Source of the DNA: a virus | Direction: 5' to 3' (one strand) | Virus record (IMG/VR): IMGVR_UViG_3300033571_016909 | Location: 1-35,614 of that record | Length of the DNA stretch: 35,614 bases | Shown: positions 6,408-15,603 of the stretch, one piece after another | Layout of the letters: the number at the start of each line of letters is the position of its first letter | Position numbering within the stretch: position 1 is the stretch's first letter | Notes under the pieces: model-generated | The model's input: only the letters and a program-made list of their open reading frames with translations | Told to the model about the DNA's origin: nothing | Databases searched by the model: none | Translations under genes and position numbers: made by a program

Positions 6408-9338
6408 ATGAGTAGTGAGATCGTCTTTACTAATGCTATAATAAAAGACTCGGTAATAAGTAATACAAATACCTCTATTACTAAGGATAATACTGCTCCT
6501 TTTAGTTTTTTAGAGTTTATAACGAATACCGGTGTTGATTATTCACCTGAACAGTATAATAAATTTTATCTTTATTATCTTGAAGAGTGGGCTAACTATA
6601 AAAACTCTATAAGTAGCGATAGATCGGTTGAGTTTATAGACTTGTATGTTGATTTTCTTAAGGAGCTAACAATCACATACTCCACACAACAAGAGCTTAA
6701 ATTCCTATCAACTTTAGATTTTAATAATCCTGTTGACCTCGACGTTGCTATTCCTTTTTATACTGAAAAAATAAGACAGGTTATTTTATTTTATAAAGAT
6801 AAGAGAGATACTGCTAAATTTGTAATTGAGAGAAATAAAATAAAGGGAACTGCACTATCTGTTGAAAAAGCGCTTTTTGAGAAAATCTACGACTATGCTT
6901 TCTCGTCGCAAGACACTCCAACCTACGCTTCTCTTAACTACTCTCTATCATCTTTACAAACTTATCTCAAAATAGACATACAGGAGTTTGTTGATGTATA
7001 TTCCGAATATTTTGATCTTCCTAAAGGTACCGATCCCTTCACCACTGTAAATAGAGAAGATATAGATACAGACTTATTTTTCGAAGATCCTTTTAATGTC
7101 TTTAGAAGTAATGTTTTCTTAACCGAAATACCACTTACAGTTAATACCATATTAAATTATAGTGACGCTTGCGACCCCACAAATCCACTAGCGCTAATTA
7201 GAAATGACTGCGAGAATAAGACAGGCTTTACAGACGCCGAGCGAGTTTCTCTAAAGATTAACTACCTTAAAAAATACGCGGGTGTTGATATGCATTATAT
7301 CGATACTACTTCTTCACCCCCTGTAACAGGAATTCTGTTTACGGCTAATGATCCAACTAGTAATTTACAAAACCTGCAAAATATATACACGCCGACCGCA
7401 GAGTCAAATCAAATAAAGCTTCTTAGAGATATAGGTCTATTCTTTAAGCCTGATAAGACTGGTATATTTCAATTAAACGCTAACAACTATACGTATAGCA
7501 TCGATCGCAGAAGACTTGAGCCTAATAAGGTCTATATCTTCCCTAACCCAAGTGTTTATGGTAATGTAACGATTAACATGAAGGATGATTATCCTTTAGT
7601 ATTTACATACGATAATAGACCTGATATTAAGAACGTATCTTCTTCTTTTGCTTCTGGTGATCCAGACGTTAAAAATACTGATCAGACCTTTTCTCCTTAC
7701 TATTCTAGAGAGCAAACCATACAAAGAACGGAAGCTAAAGACGCTTCTTATAGCTTAAATTTTAATGACCTCTTTAACAAAGGGTATATTACCAAATACC
7801 AGACAGATATTTACGGTAATGAGTATGCTCTGTTTAAGGATAGCTTCGGACAATCTTTTAAAGAAATAGAGCAAATAGAAACGCAGCCTATTTTAAACCT
7901 GTTATTAAACGGTCACGCTTTCTATGATTTTGTGGAAGGTTATGACTTTGATTATTCTACAGCATCTAGAGACGGAACTACAGTACGTTCGGGGCTATCT
8001 ACATTAACAGTAAATTATCCTTTCCCACCAAGCTCCCCATCTCTTTCTGCTAGCTTTTTACTTAGTGGAGCTCCATATCACTTATACTTTAGAGAGTTTT
8101 TACCTTATCAAGAGTTAAATTATTCAGGAGGATTTTCTACTACAACAGCTGATAGTAAAAACTATGTTGGAATTTTTAGAGACGCAGGCGGTTTTACCTT
8201 TATTAATGGTTCAAGGCTACCTGATCCACTCTCAACAGACAATCCTAGCTACCCTGGTTCAGATAATAATATTTACTATTACAGTCTCTTAGTAGATGCT
8301 GTCGAAACTAAGCCCAACACAGGTGTTATTATAACCGAAACTACAAATCAATCTGTTTTAACTGAATCTCTTCTCGAGCTAAACGCTGACCCGGTAGTAA
8401 ACTACGATTGTGGGTACTTTACCGATACTGTGGAGTTAGTAAACGATTATAATTACGGCAGCCAATACGAATATTACAACAATCTCTTACCTAACAGTGA
8501 AACTGTAGTTAGCTCTATTACTGGTAGTGATGTTTACAGAGCTATGACTTATAAGAACGAGCTCGAAGGTAGAATATTTGTTAAGAATGCAACAAATGCA
8601 CGATCACAGCCTATATCTAGTGCTCTTGATGTAATATTCAGTAAGTACTCACAAGCTGTACAGAACGAGGTATACAACACTCCTAGAAATATTGAAGTTT
8701 TCTATGATAATATATGTGTTGAGACAGACAACTACATAATTATCGATAAAATAATGTATGAAGACGGTGAGTTTGTATTACCATCAACTAAAAACAATGT
8801 ATTTTCACGTACCGGTAAAGATATTAGTACATTCTCAAATAAATTCTACAACGAAAAGAATAATACCTTAACCTTCTGCACCATCCAGCAAGTTAATTCT
8901 CTTTCAGCAAGGAATAGTAAGGCTCTATACCCTAATATATATCAATACGATTTAAACACCGGTATATCTGAGGTTATCTTTCCTAAGAGCACAGATATAG
9001 CTACACTATCTAGTGGTTTTAATCTCAGCGCTCTATTTACTAATAACTTCAACATTAATATTGTTAATGTTGAGAAACCCGCTTTAACATATAATTCTCT
9101 CAACGATGTCTTTAAGATAACATACATTGGAGTAGATAATAATAACTATTTCCATGTCTTTGATACAGAATTCGATGTATACGAGAACGATGTTAGAATA
9201 TTAAATAATAAATTCTATAGATCGGATAAGAAATACTTAACTACCAACTTTACTAGTACTAATACGGTATTCACTTATATAAATAGCATATCTGGTACAT
9301 ATACCATAACCGCAAGCGCAGGAGTACTTTCCTTATGA
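6408..9338 (+). CDS. Large baseplate/tail structural protein (976 aa)
   Basis: 976 residues. The N-terminal 170 residues are helical and charged (SPEQYNKFYLYYLEEWANYK, then FIDLYVDFLKELTITYSTQQ), like proteins that dock on the wedge. The rest is Asn/Ser/Tyr-rich beta-type sequence without a domain I can name. Its size and position after gp6 would fit a gp7-like wedge protein (T4 gp7 is 1032 residues), but I see no diagnostic motif. It has its own late box and overlaps the next gene by 4 bases (ATGA). A perfect TATAAATA near its 3' end (9278-9285) is not followed by a start codon at the usual distance. Confidence 0.7.
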   Translation: MSSEIVFTNAIIKDSVISNTNTSITKDNTAPFSFLEFITNTGVDYSPEQYNKFYLYYLEEWANYKNSISSDRSVEFIDLYVDFLKELTITYSTQQELKFLSTLDFNNPVDLDVAIPFYTEKIRQVILFYKDKRDTAKFVIERNKIKGTALSVEKALFEKIYDYAFSSQDTPTYASLNYSLSSLQTYLKIDIQEFVDVYSEYFDLPKGTDPFTTVNREDIDTDLFFEDPFNVFRSNVFLTEIPLTVNTILNYSDACDPTNPLALIRNDCENKTGFTDAERVSLKINYLKKYAGVDMHYIDTTSSPPVTGILFTANDPTSNLQNLQNIYTPTAESNQIKLLRDIGLFFKPDKTGIFQLNANNYTYSIDRRRLEPNKVYIFPNPSVYGNVTINMKDDYPLVFTYDNRPDIKNVSSSFASGDPDVKNTDQTFSPYYSREQTIQRTEAKDASYSLNFNDLFNKGYITKYQTDIYGNEYALFKDSFGQSFKEIEQIETQPILNLLLNGHAFYDFVEGYDFDYSTASRDGTTVRSGLSTLTVNYPFPPSSPSLSASFLLSGAPYHLYFREFLPYQELNYSGGFSTTTADSKNYVGIFRDAGGFTFINGSRLPDPLSTDNPSYPGSDNNIYYYSLLVDAVETKPNTGVIITETTNQSVLTESLLELNADPVVNYDCGYFTDTVELVNDYNYGSQYEYYNNLLPNSETVVSSITGSDVYRAMTYKNELEGRIFVKNATNARSQPISSALDVIFSKYSQAVQNEVYNTPRNIEVFYDNICVETDNYIIIDKIMYEDGEFVLPSTKNNVFSRTGKDISTFSNKFYNEKNNTLTFCTIQQVNSLSARNSKALYPNIYQYDLNTGISEVIFPKSTDIATLSSGFNLSALFTNNFNINIVNVEKPALTYNSLNDVFKITYIGVDNNNYFHVFDTEFDVYENDVRILNNKFYRSDKKYLTTNFTSTNTVFTYINSISGTYTITASAGVLSL

Positions 9339-10033
9339 ATAGTGTAACACTTAACTACGATTTAAATAATTCCTTCAACAATATAACTATGCAGGTTAAA
9401 CCTGTTATACTTAAAGGAGCTACCACTCTTAATATATCACTTACCGGTGTCTTAGAAAACGACTTTAAAGTTGATCAGGTGGTTATAGACTGGGGAGATA
9501 ACACAAAACAGGAAGTTTACAAGAGGGAGATTTTTTACAACTATAGAACACAATCTATTTTTAATGAAGTACTATACGGTAAATTAAACGGTAGTATATT
9601 AGGAGTATACAGTCATGACTACGTTAACGAATATAATACCTACGAAGCTGACTATGTTATTAGTATAATAATACAGAAGAATAATGGTAAGTTTATATAC
9701 ATTAAGCAGCCTGTACGTAGCTTTTGGGGATCGTTCTATGATAGCTTAGAAAGACTAACAATACTAAACACGCAGATACTGCCTCTTACGTCTAATAACA
9801 GCTTTGTTAATTTCGAAGGTGTAGATGGAACGACTTTTGCGGCTAATTTAAAGGATACAGGAGTAGCTTTATTAAGCGGTGGAGTACAAGATGTAACGCC
9901 AATTGATATATTTGGATATCTCGATCTAGGACTTCTTGCAACATCTGATAGTATTGATATTGAGATTACTCTTTCAGATAATACAACCTATACCGTAGAT
10001 TGTGTGTTAGGGTACAGTCAATTTACTACGTAG
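9335..10033 (+). CDS. Tail/baseplate protein with PKD-like beta-sandwich
   Basis: 232 residues, coupled to the preceding gene by an ATGA overlap. Residues about 45-95 have a PKD-like pattern: VDQVVIDWGDNTKQEVY followed by a conserved His-Asp-Tyr strand (YSHDYVNEY), comparable with the domain in the 735-residue protein. No signal peptide or transmembrane segment. Probably an accessory baseplate or fibre-attachment protein. The gene meets the inverted fibre cassette head-on, only 12 bases from the next stop codon, with no convincing terminator between. Confidence 0.6.
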   Translation: MNSVTLNYDLNNSFNNITMQVKPVILKGATTLNISLTGVLENDFKVDQVVIDWGDNTKQEVYKREIFYNYRTQSIFNEVLYGKLNGSILGVYSHDYVNEYNTYEADYVISIIIQKNNGKFIYIKQPVRSFWGSFYDSLERLTILNTQILPLTSNNSFVNFEGVDGTTFAANLKDTGVALLSGGVQDVTPIDIFGYLDLGLLATSDSIDIEITLSDNTTYTVDCVLGYSQFTT

Positions 10034-10045
10034 AGTATACGGCTA

Positions 10046-10723
10046 TTAAAGTTCTAAATTTGAATTTAATCCTAAAGTAAAGGTAGCTGTAGCAATATTT
10101 GTAAACAAACTAGGAGGTATAGGATTACTAATTAAAGTATATATAGCATCATTTACACCACCCCGATCAGGTGTATTAGCGATTGTAAATGCTCTGGTTG
10201 TAGTACTATTAATATCGCTTCCTGTATAGAAAGACTTTTCCACATCCCACGTAGCTAAAACCGCCGTCTTGGTGTTATTAAGTAGCTGAACTTGATCAAA
10301 GTAAAAAGTCATACCTGCACTTCCCTGATTTATAATTTCATATATTTCTGTATCGGTTGTTGTTGGTATAAAATCTTTGATTTTAGACCCCGAAACTCTA
10401 AAAAGTATTCTATAAAGTAAGTTAGGCTTAGGACCGCTTACCCGCACCCGCCAGCAATCTCCACTAAACTGAATAACACTAAATGTAAGTGTGTCGGTAA
10501 AGGGCGTATACCCAGCTCTTTGAAAGAGTCCTTTTAGGTCTGTAACTCCGGAATTAAATGCTGTAGTGTATGATATCTGGTCACTTGCTACATTAGATTT
10601 TTCGTATAAATTAGATATATCAACACCGTTTGAATCTACATACCCGACATCAGCTCGTTTAGCTGTAACTCTAGCTCTAAATATACTATCTAGATCAGTT
10701 GTACTTACCTTAAACCCAGCCAT
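10046..10723 (-). CDS. Tail-fibre-associated protein, second gene of inverted cassette
   Basis: 225 residues starting MAGFKVSTTDLDSIFRARVT, an N-terminal style I know from phage fibre/adhesin proteins that share an attachment module. The remainder is predicted beta structure with a Cys-Trp strand (SGDCWRVRVSG) and a C-terminal sandwich. It follows the S74 protein by 4 bases and shares its promoter. It may be a fibre tip, adaptor or accessory adhesin that works with the S74 protein. Function is inferred from context only. Confidence 0.55.
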   Translation of the reverse strand: MAGFKVSTTDLDSIFRARVTAKRADVGYVDSNGVDISNLYEKSNVASDQISYTTAFNSGVTDLKGLFQRAGYTPFTDTLTFSVIQFSGDCWRVRVSGPKPNLLYRILFRVSGSKIKDFIPTTTDTEIYEIINQGSAGMTFYFDQVQLLNNTKTAVLATWDVEKSFYTGSDINSTTTRAFTIANTPDRGGVNDAIYTLISNPIPPSLFTNIATATFTLGLNSNLEL

Positions 10724-10727
10724 AATA

Positions 10728-12197
10728 TTATTTTAACTTACTCTCTAGATCTGATACTTTTTGTGTTAGTTCTTTAACTGCTTCTATAAGAACCGCTGTA
10801 AGCTTACCGTAATCAATACCTTCAGGAGCGTCATCTTCGTCTTTCTTTACTAGCTCAGGAAGAATCTCATTAACTTCTTCAGCTATAAGACCGATATCAG
10901 ACTTACCAGTTTCTTTCCACTCGTAAGCAACCCCTTGTAATTGATTAATTGTTTCTAAAGAATTAGTTAAATTATTGATATTAGTCTTAAAACGCTTGGA
11001 TGAGCTAGATGTAAAAGAAGGAGCGGTTACTGCACCTCTAGCGTTTAACGTACCGGTTCTACAGTTAATAAATACTGCATTTTCACCTTGTGGAATAGTT
11101 TGACCTGTGATATTAGGACTAAAGCCGATCCCAAACCAAGATTGTATTTGTACATTGGCTAGTGTATTAGAAGCTCCATCTTGATTCTGACCTCTAATAG
11201 AACCTCCACCTGAAGCGTTTAGATTAATTCCGCTAGATTGCGCCACGCTAATTCCTCCTGCTACATCTAACCTATTAGAAGGAGATGATGTACCGATACC
11301 AACATTACCACTAGTATTAATATAACATCTAGTTGATGCAGCAGATGATTGATATATGTAAAAATCTTTTGTACCGTTTCCGTTCGAGTCTTGACCTACA
11401 TTCCAGTCATCAAGAACTATACTCGATCTTTTTGTTGCACCTAGAGTATTTGGTGCAATAACTAATCCGGGGTCTCCAGCAGTGTTATTACCAGCTATGG
11501 TAACTGGCACGTTAAAATTAAAGGTTGAAGTATCACTACGCTGAAATATGCTATAAATTGCTCTATTATTACCGGTAGAATTAGTACCGTAAAATACAAA
11601 GTTGTTATCAGATTGCATGGTTAGCCTAGGGAAAGTTCCGCTAGCATCAGTAAATCTTATAGAGTTGTTATTTTGACTTAAGGTGATAGTACCTTTAACG
11701 TCTAGAGCAGATGATGGTACTGCAACACCTATTCCAACTATACCCGTAGAGACTGTAAAATTATTGGTTGAGGCTAGAGCATCTCTAAAATAAACAGCAT
11801 TAGCATCAATATACGCCATACTTGGACTTCCTGAGTGTGCACTTCCGTAAAGCTCAATATTAGCTCCGTCTGTTCCGTCTCCTCCCGCTAAAACAATGTT
11901 AGATGTATTTGAGTTAGAAGAAATAACTCTGCTAGTATTAATTTTTATTCCTGCAGAACTAATATCTAAAGGACAGGTTGGGGAGGTTGTGCCAATACCT
12001 ACATTACTCGTGGTCCATTTTAAAGGGCAACTAGACAGTGCGGTAAAAGGAATAGCATTATTAAAGAAAAAATTCTTTATAGGTGTTTTATATGTATAGT
12101 ACGCTGCACCTACCTGCTGCACTAAAGGTACTGTCTCATTACCCGTGACACTAGCTGCAGCAAGATCAGTAATAGATTGAATAGGAATACTTGGCAT
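10728..12197 (-). CDS. Tail spike/fibre with C-terminal S74 intramolecular chaperone
   Basis: 489 residues. The middle holds repeats of the NVGIGTTSP...LDI type, common in receptor-binding fibres. The C-terminal 91 residues are a Peptidase_S74 domain: SSKRFKTNINNL, then GVAYEWKETGKSDIGLIAEE, then IDYGKLTAVLIEAVKELTQK. The family cuts itself just before a Ser with a Lys five residues later; here these are about Ser399 and Lys404. The chaperone trimerises the fibre and is then released. The start is fixed by a TATAAATA box 6 nt upstream. The gene is inverted relative to the flanking baseplate and adhesin genes, which suggests a module that can be swapped. Confidence 0.85.
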   Translation of the reverse strand: MPSIPIQSITDLAAASVTGNETVPLVQQVGAAYYTYKTPIKNFFFNNAIPFTALSSCPLKWTTSNVGIGTTSPTCPLDISSAGIKINTSRVISSNSNTSNIVLAGGDGTDGANIELYGSAHSGSPSMAYIDANAVYFRDALASTNNFTVSTGIVGIGVAVPSSALDVKGTITLSQNNNSIRFTDASGTFPRLTMQSDNNFVFYGTNSTGNNRAIYSIFQRSDTSTFNFNVPVTIAGNNTAGDPGLVIAPNTLGATKRSSIVLDDWNVGQDSNGNGTKDFYIYQSSAASTRCYINTSGNVGIGTSSPSNRLDVAGGISVAQSSGINLNASGGGSIRGQNQDGASNTLANVQIQSWFGIGFSPNITGQTIPQGENAVFINCRTGTLNARGAVTAPSFTSSSSKRFKTNINNLTNSLETINQLQGVAYEWKETGKSDIGLIAEEVNEILPELVKKDEDDAPEGIDYGKLTAVLIEAVKELTQKVSDLESKLK

Positions 12198-12203
12198 ATT
12201 ATA

Positions 12204-12211
12204 TATTTATA
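12204..12211 (-). promoter_or_regulatory. T4-type late promoter box TATAAATA
   Basis: Perfect TATAAATA ending 6 nt (tataat) before the ATG at 12197. It drives the inverted S74 fibre cassette and diverges from the box at 12247-12254. Confidence 0.8.
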
Positions 12212-12246
12212 CCTATGTATTTTTTTACTAGTAACTTATATCCGCA

Positions 12247-12254
12247 AATAAATA
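12247..12254 (+). promoter_or_regulatory. T4-type late promoter box AATAAATA
   Basis: AATAAATA ending 7 nt before the GTG at 12262. The sequence GCAAATAAATATAT is shared with the box before 6408. Confidence 0.75.
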
Positions 12255-12261
12255 TATTATA

Positions 12262-15200
12262 GTGACTAATTTAGAAGTTTATAGTGTATCTGCAATTAAT
12301 ACTCTAAGTGCGAGTTATTATGATTCCTTTTATAAGTTTAGACAGTATAGAGAAGGGTTCGAGCAAGGTTATTCTTTAAATAAAATCTACGCTTTAAATG
12401 ATACAGTTGATAGCACTATAAACAATTATTCAACACAATACCTTACCTCTAAAAAGAGTATTAAGGATATGTTTGTATCTGATGCCAAATATGAGCCTAT
12501 TCGAACAATAACAACGCAGCTTATATTCAACACTCTCTACGACGCATCTAATCCGAAGTATCTTTATATATACAAGGATACCGTCAATAAGGATCCAAGA
12601 GTTACTACTTGCAGAGCCCTACTATCAACTTATACAGGTTATAAAAATAACACTTACTTTGAGTTAGAAATTGTTGATGATTTGTTCCTTAGAGTTAAAC
12701 ACAACAACGGTAAGGCTGATTATTACATGAACTATTTGCCAAATGCAGATAGTGTATTTTTCTTAAACTATTATTCTGATGTTACTACTTTAAGTAGTGA
12801 GCGTAATGATATGTTTAGATATATTCTCGATAAAGATGGATATCTGCAACTATTTAAAAATACAGTATACGGTAATAAGGTGTTAACTTTATCAGCTTCT
12901 TACGACGGGTTAGGAGGAGATATATTAACATTTGTAACTGTTACAAGCTCCTCTCTAGTAACATCTCCTAGTAATGTAATGCAGATTAATTATAGCATTA
13001 AAGAGTTAGAGCCAAAAGAATACTCTTCTTGGGTTAGTTATGATGTAAATAAGCAAAATGATCTAAGTTTAAACGAAAATAAAAGTATATTTGATAGAGC
13101 AGATCAGTATTTATTACACGCGAATGTAAATGAGTCTCTCAACGATCTTAATTTAAATTATGTAACTCTAAACAATATAAGATCAGAGAAGAACTACATA
13201 AAAAGAGGTACAAATATAATTGATAGTAACCCATCTGTACCTGGGGTTGAGTTTAGAGAGTATATGTCGTTACAGACAGGAAACAGTCAAGAGCTAGGCG
13301 ACGATAATATATCTCTTACATATGTCTGGTTCGATAAAGATATAAAGGTAAAAAATGGCTCAGACACTATATTTACAGCTCCATCTTCACTATACCCTTA
13401 CAGTAAATTAAACATAAATGATACTAAGTTTGTAGAGAACGGTAGCTTAGCCGGGTTGACTCCTAAGCTAGCTGATAACATCTACCAACTAAGAAAAAAC
13501 AATACAGTCTATAATAACGGAAGATATCTCGTTACCTGGCTATCTGGCGGTACTAATACGCCAGGTATATGGGTAGATAGATATTATTACCCTGATTACA
13601 TTACAAAGCGTGCAGCTCTGAGCACTTTACCAGTATACGCACCATCTTATAGTGATCCTATTGATAGTCTTATATTTACTGACCCGCGTAGTGTAGCGGC
13701 CGCGGCGTTTTTTGATAAGCGAAGTGATTTGTGTTTAGAGCCGAATAATTCATACAAGTACTCACGCGTTGGGGTTGATGATATAATGGAATATGTTAGC
13801 TCTACTATGCCTATTGCAAGTGGCTTTGATAACTACTATACCACTAGTAATGTATCTGAAGTATATAATTCTAAAGAGATATTTTACGACGGATTAAAAT
13901 ATAACAAGTTTAATGTTGCAAGATCTATAAATGACAGCAATGCTTTTACTGTCTCGTTTGACCTTTATGTTGATCCAGAAGGTGATTATGGCTATCAAAT
14001 ATTTGGTAATATTACTAATAAAGGATTCGGTGTTGTAAGTGATACTAGAATCACCCCGTTTATTAACTCTTATAGTGGAAAGACTCTTAAAGTATATAAT
14101 ACTGATTTGGTTTTATTGCACACAACAGTATTTGATACAGATATACTAGATATTGCGAAGGGTGAAGGTCTAGATGATTATTATGTTGTATGTAACGGTG
14201 GACGCATTTATAAAGTAAATGCTTTGGGAGTTAAAATGAAGATGGAGTCCGTACCGGAGATTGTTGGTTATATAAACTACTTCTATGATGGGAGCTACCT
14301 ATACTTTGTTAAGGCTTCTAACACTAATGATGTTATAAAGGTTGACAAAAACACTTTAGGGGTAGTATCCACGCCGACTTCTGTTAGGTTTAAAAACACC
14401 TATGAGAAGAATCCAGGACTATATGATGTGAAAAACGGCATTGTGGTATTTGATGATGTTATTTATAGACTACCATCATACGAGGTAAAGTATTACTCAC
14501 CAGAAGTAGTATATTATGTAATAGGAGGACAAGATCTAATAAGACACGATATAAAGATCGACGATATCACCTATGTTATGCATAGTAATACTAGAATTAT
14601 CGATTTTGTGGTTGATGATAGTTCTATCTATGTTCTTCATGATACTAGTAAGTTATCTATATACTCACATTCTCTTGAATTAATTTTTTCGGATAACTTT
14701 TCAACTACTATAACTAACTTAAAGGGATTTGTAAGTATAGATCTTATAAAACAATATGTAAGTACGTTCGCTATCAATAAAACAAATAAAGATATAGTAA
14801 TAACTTACCTCGATAATACAGATAGTATTAACTTATTTACAGCCTCTTCATTTAATTTTATCAATACACAGCTTAAGGGATATCTAACAGATCAAAATGA
14901 CAATTCTCGTTTTAAAACCGGTTATATAGCAACAAACTATAGCTATTTAAATCAATCATATAGACCTAAGAGTCTTAATTTTAATCTTACTCTTACTAAC
15001 TACCTCTCAACCGAAGATATACTACAAAAAAATATATCATTCGACTACACAACCTTAGATAGAGGTTATCATACATTCTCATATAGATTTGATCCTATAC
15101 AAGGTAATATAACGTTGTTTGTAGATGGAATTCAGCACGAGAACCTAACAGTTCAACCAGGTAAATACGGAATTCAAGATATACTCAACGACGATTTTTA

Positions 15201-15603
15201 TGCTGGTACAGCAGGGTTTTACAATAATACCGATCTAGCTACCTACTTAAATCAACCAGGCTATTACTATTTAAACAATACTAGATTGAAGAATGTTTTT
15301 CTCTATGATAGAGCGTTACGGGATGATGAGATACTAGCTCTTAATGTGTTCGACACGCCAATTAACGACCTTGTACTATCTTTACCAGCGGGTCAAAGAA
15401 ATAATATTGAAGAGATAGAGAGATACTTTAAGTTCCGCACTAAAGATAGCTCTTCGAAGAAGGTTAATATATATGTTAAAAATACAGGTATAATTAACTC
15501 GGATATGCAGAATAATATTAAGAACCTAATATTACAGGAATCATCCTCTATACTACCTCTCGGTGTAAATATAAATGATATACAATTCCTAGACTTTAAA
15601 TGA
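12262..15603 (+). CDS. Giant tail adhesin with C-terminal LamG-like domain
   Basis: 1113 residues from a GTG start set by the late box 7 nt upstream. Long beta-rich body. Residues about 580-850 contain strand repeats suggestive of a propeller (for example YVVCNGGRIYKVNALG, FYDGSYLYFVKASNTNDVIK, VDDSSIYVLHD). Residues about 890-1025 look like a concanavalin/LamG fold: GYHTFSYRFDPIQGNITLFV with DG following, then NTRLKNVFLYDRALRDDEIL, the usual end strand of LamG-3 domains. Such domains bind sugars, so a host-surface adhesin is likely. Overlaps the next gene by 4 bases (ATGA). Confidence 0.65.
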   Translation: MTNLEVYSVSAINTLSASYYDSFYKFRQYREGFEQGYSLNKIYALNDTVDSTINNYSTQYLTSKKSIKDMFVSDAKYEPIRTITTQLIFNTLYDASNPKYLYIYKDTVNKDPRVTTCRALLSTYTGYKNNTYFELEIVDDLFLRVKHNNGKADYYMNYLPNADSVFFLNYYSDVTTLSSERNDMFRYILDKDGYLQLFKNTVYGNKVLTLSASYDGLGGDILTFVTVTSSSLVTSPSNVMQINYSIKELEPKEYSSWVSYDVNKQNDLSLNENKSIFDRADQYLLHANVNESLNDLNLNYVTLNNIRSEKNYIKRGTNIIDSNPSVPGVEFREYMSLQTGNSQELGDDNISLTYVWFDKDIKVKNGSDTIFTAPSSLYPYSKLNINDTKFVENGSLAGLTPKLADNIYQLRKNNTVYNNGRYLVTWLSGGTNTPGIWVDRYYYPDYITKRAALSTLPVYAPSYSDPIDSLIFTDPRSVAAAAFFDKRSDLCLEPNNSYKYSRVGVDDIMEYVSSTMPIASGFDNYYTTSNVSEVYNSKEIFYDGLKYNKFNVARSINDSNAFTVSFDLYVDPEGDYGYQIFGNITNKGFGVVSDTRITPFINSYSGKTLKVYNTDLVLLHTTVFDTDILDIAKGEGLDDYYVVCNGGRIYKVNALGVKMKMESVPEIVGYINYFYDGSYLYFVKASNTNDVIKVDKNTLGVVSTPTSVRFKNTYEKNPGLYDVKNGIVVFDDVIYRLPSYEVKYYSPEVVYYVIGGQDLIRHDIKIDDITYVMHSNTRIIDFVVDDSSIYVLHDTSKLSIYSHSLELIFSDNFSTTITNLKGFVSIDLIKQYVSTFAINKTNKDIVITYLDNTDSINLFTASSFNFINTQLKGYLTDQNDNSRFKTGYIATNYSYLNQSYRPKSLNFNLTLTNYLSTEDILQKNISFDYTTLDRGYHTFSYRFDPIQGNITLFVDGIQHENLTVQPGKYGIQDILNDDFYAGTAGFYNNTDLATYLNQPGYYYLNNTRLKNVFLYDRALRDDEILALNVFDTPINDLVLSLPAGQRNNIEEIERYFKFRTKDSSSKKVNIYVKNTGIINSDMQNNIKNLILQESSSILPLGVNINDIQFLDFK

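Noticed and set aside
9278-9285. Perfect TATAAATA on the plus strand inside the 976-residue gene
   Set aside because: No start codon follows at 5-7 nt, and the next gene begins 50 nt later with an ATGA overlap. Chance in AT-rich DNA is the simpler view.
10034-10070. Possible terminator between the convergent 232- and 225-residue genes
   Set aside because: Only a TAAATT/AATTTA palindrome with a 2-nt centre; cannot form a useful stem.
13533-13567. TACCTGGC/GCCAGGTA and a competing CTGGCG/CGCCAG hairpin in the LamG-like protein gene
   Set aside because: Short stems with long loops inside coding sequence; no further sign of function.
14460-14467. TATAAATA on the minus strand inside the LamG-like protein gene
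   Set aside because: No minus-strand reading frame of note follows; treated as chance.
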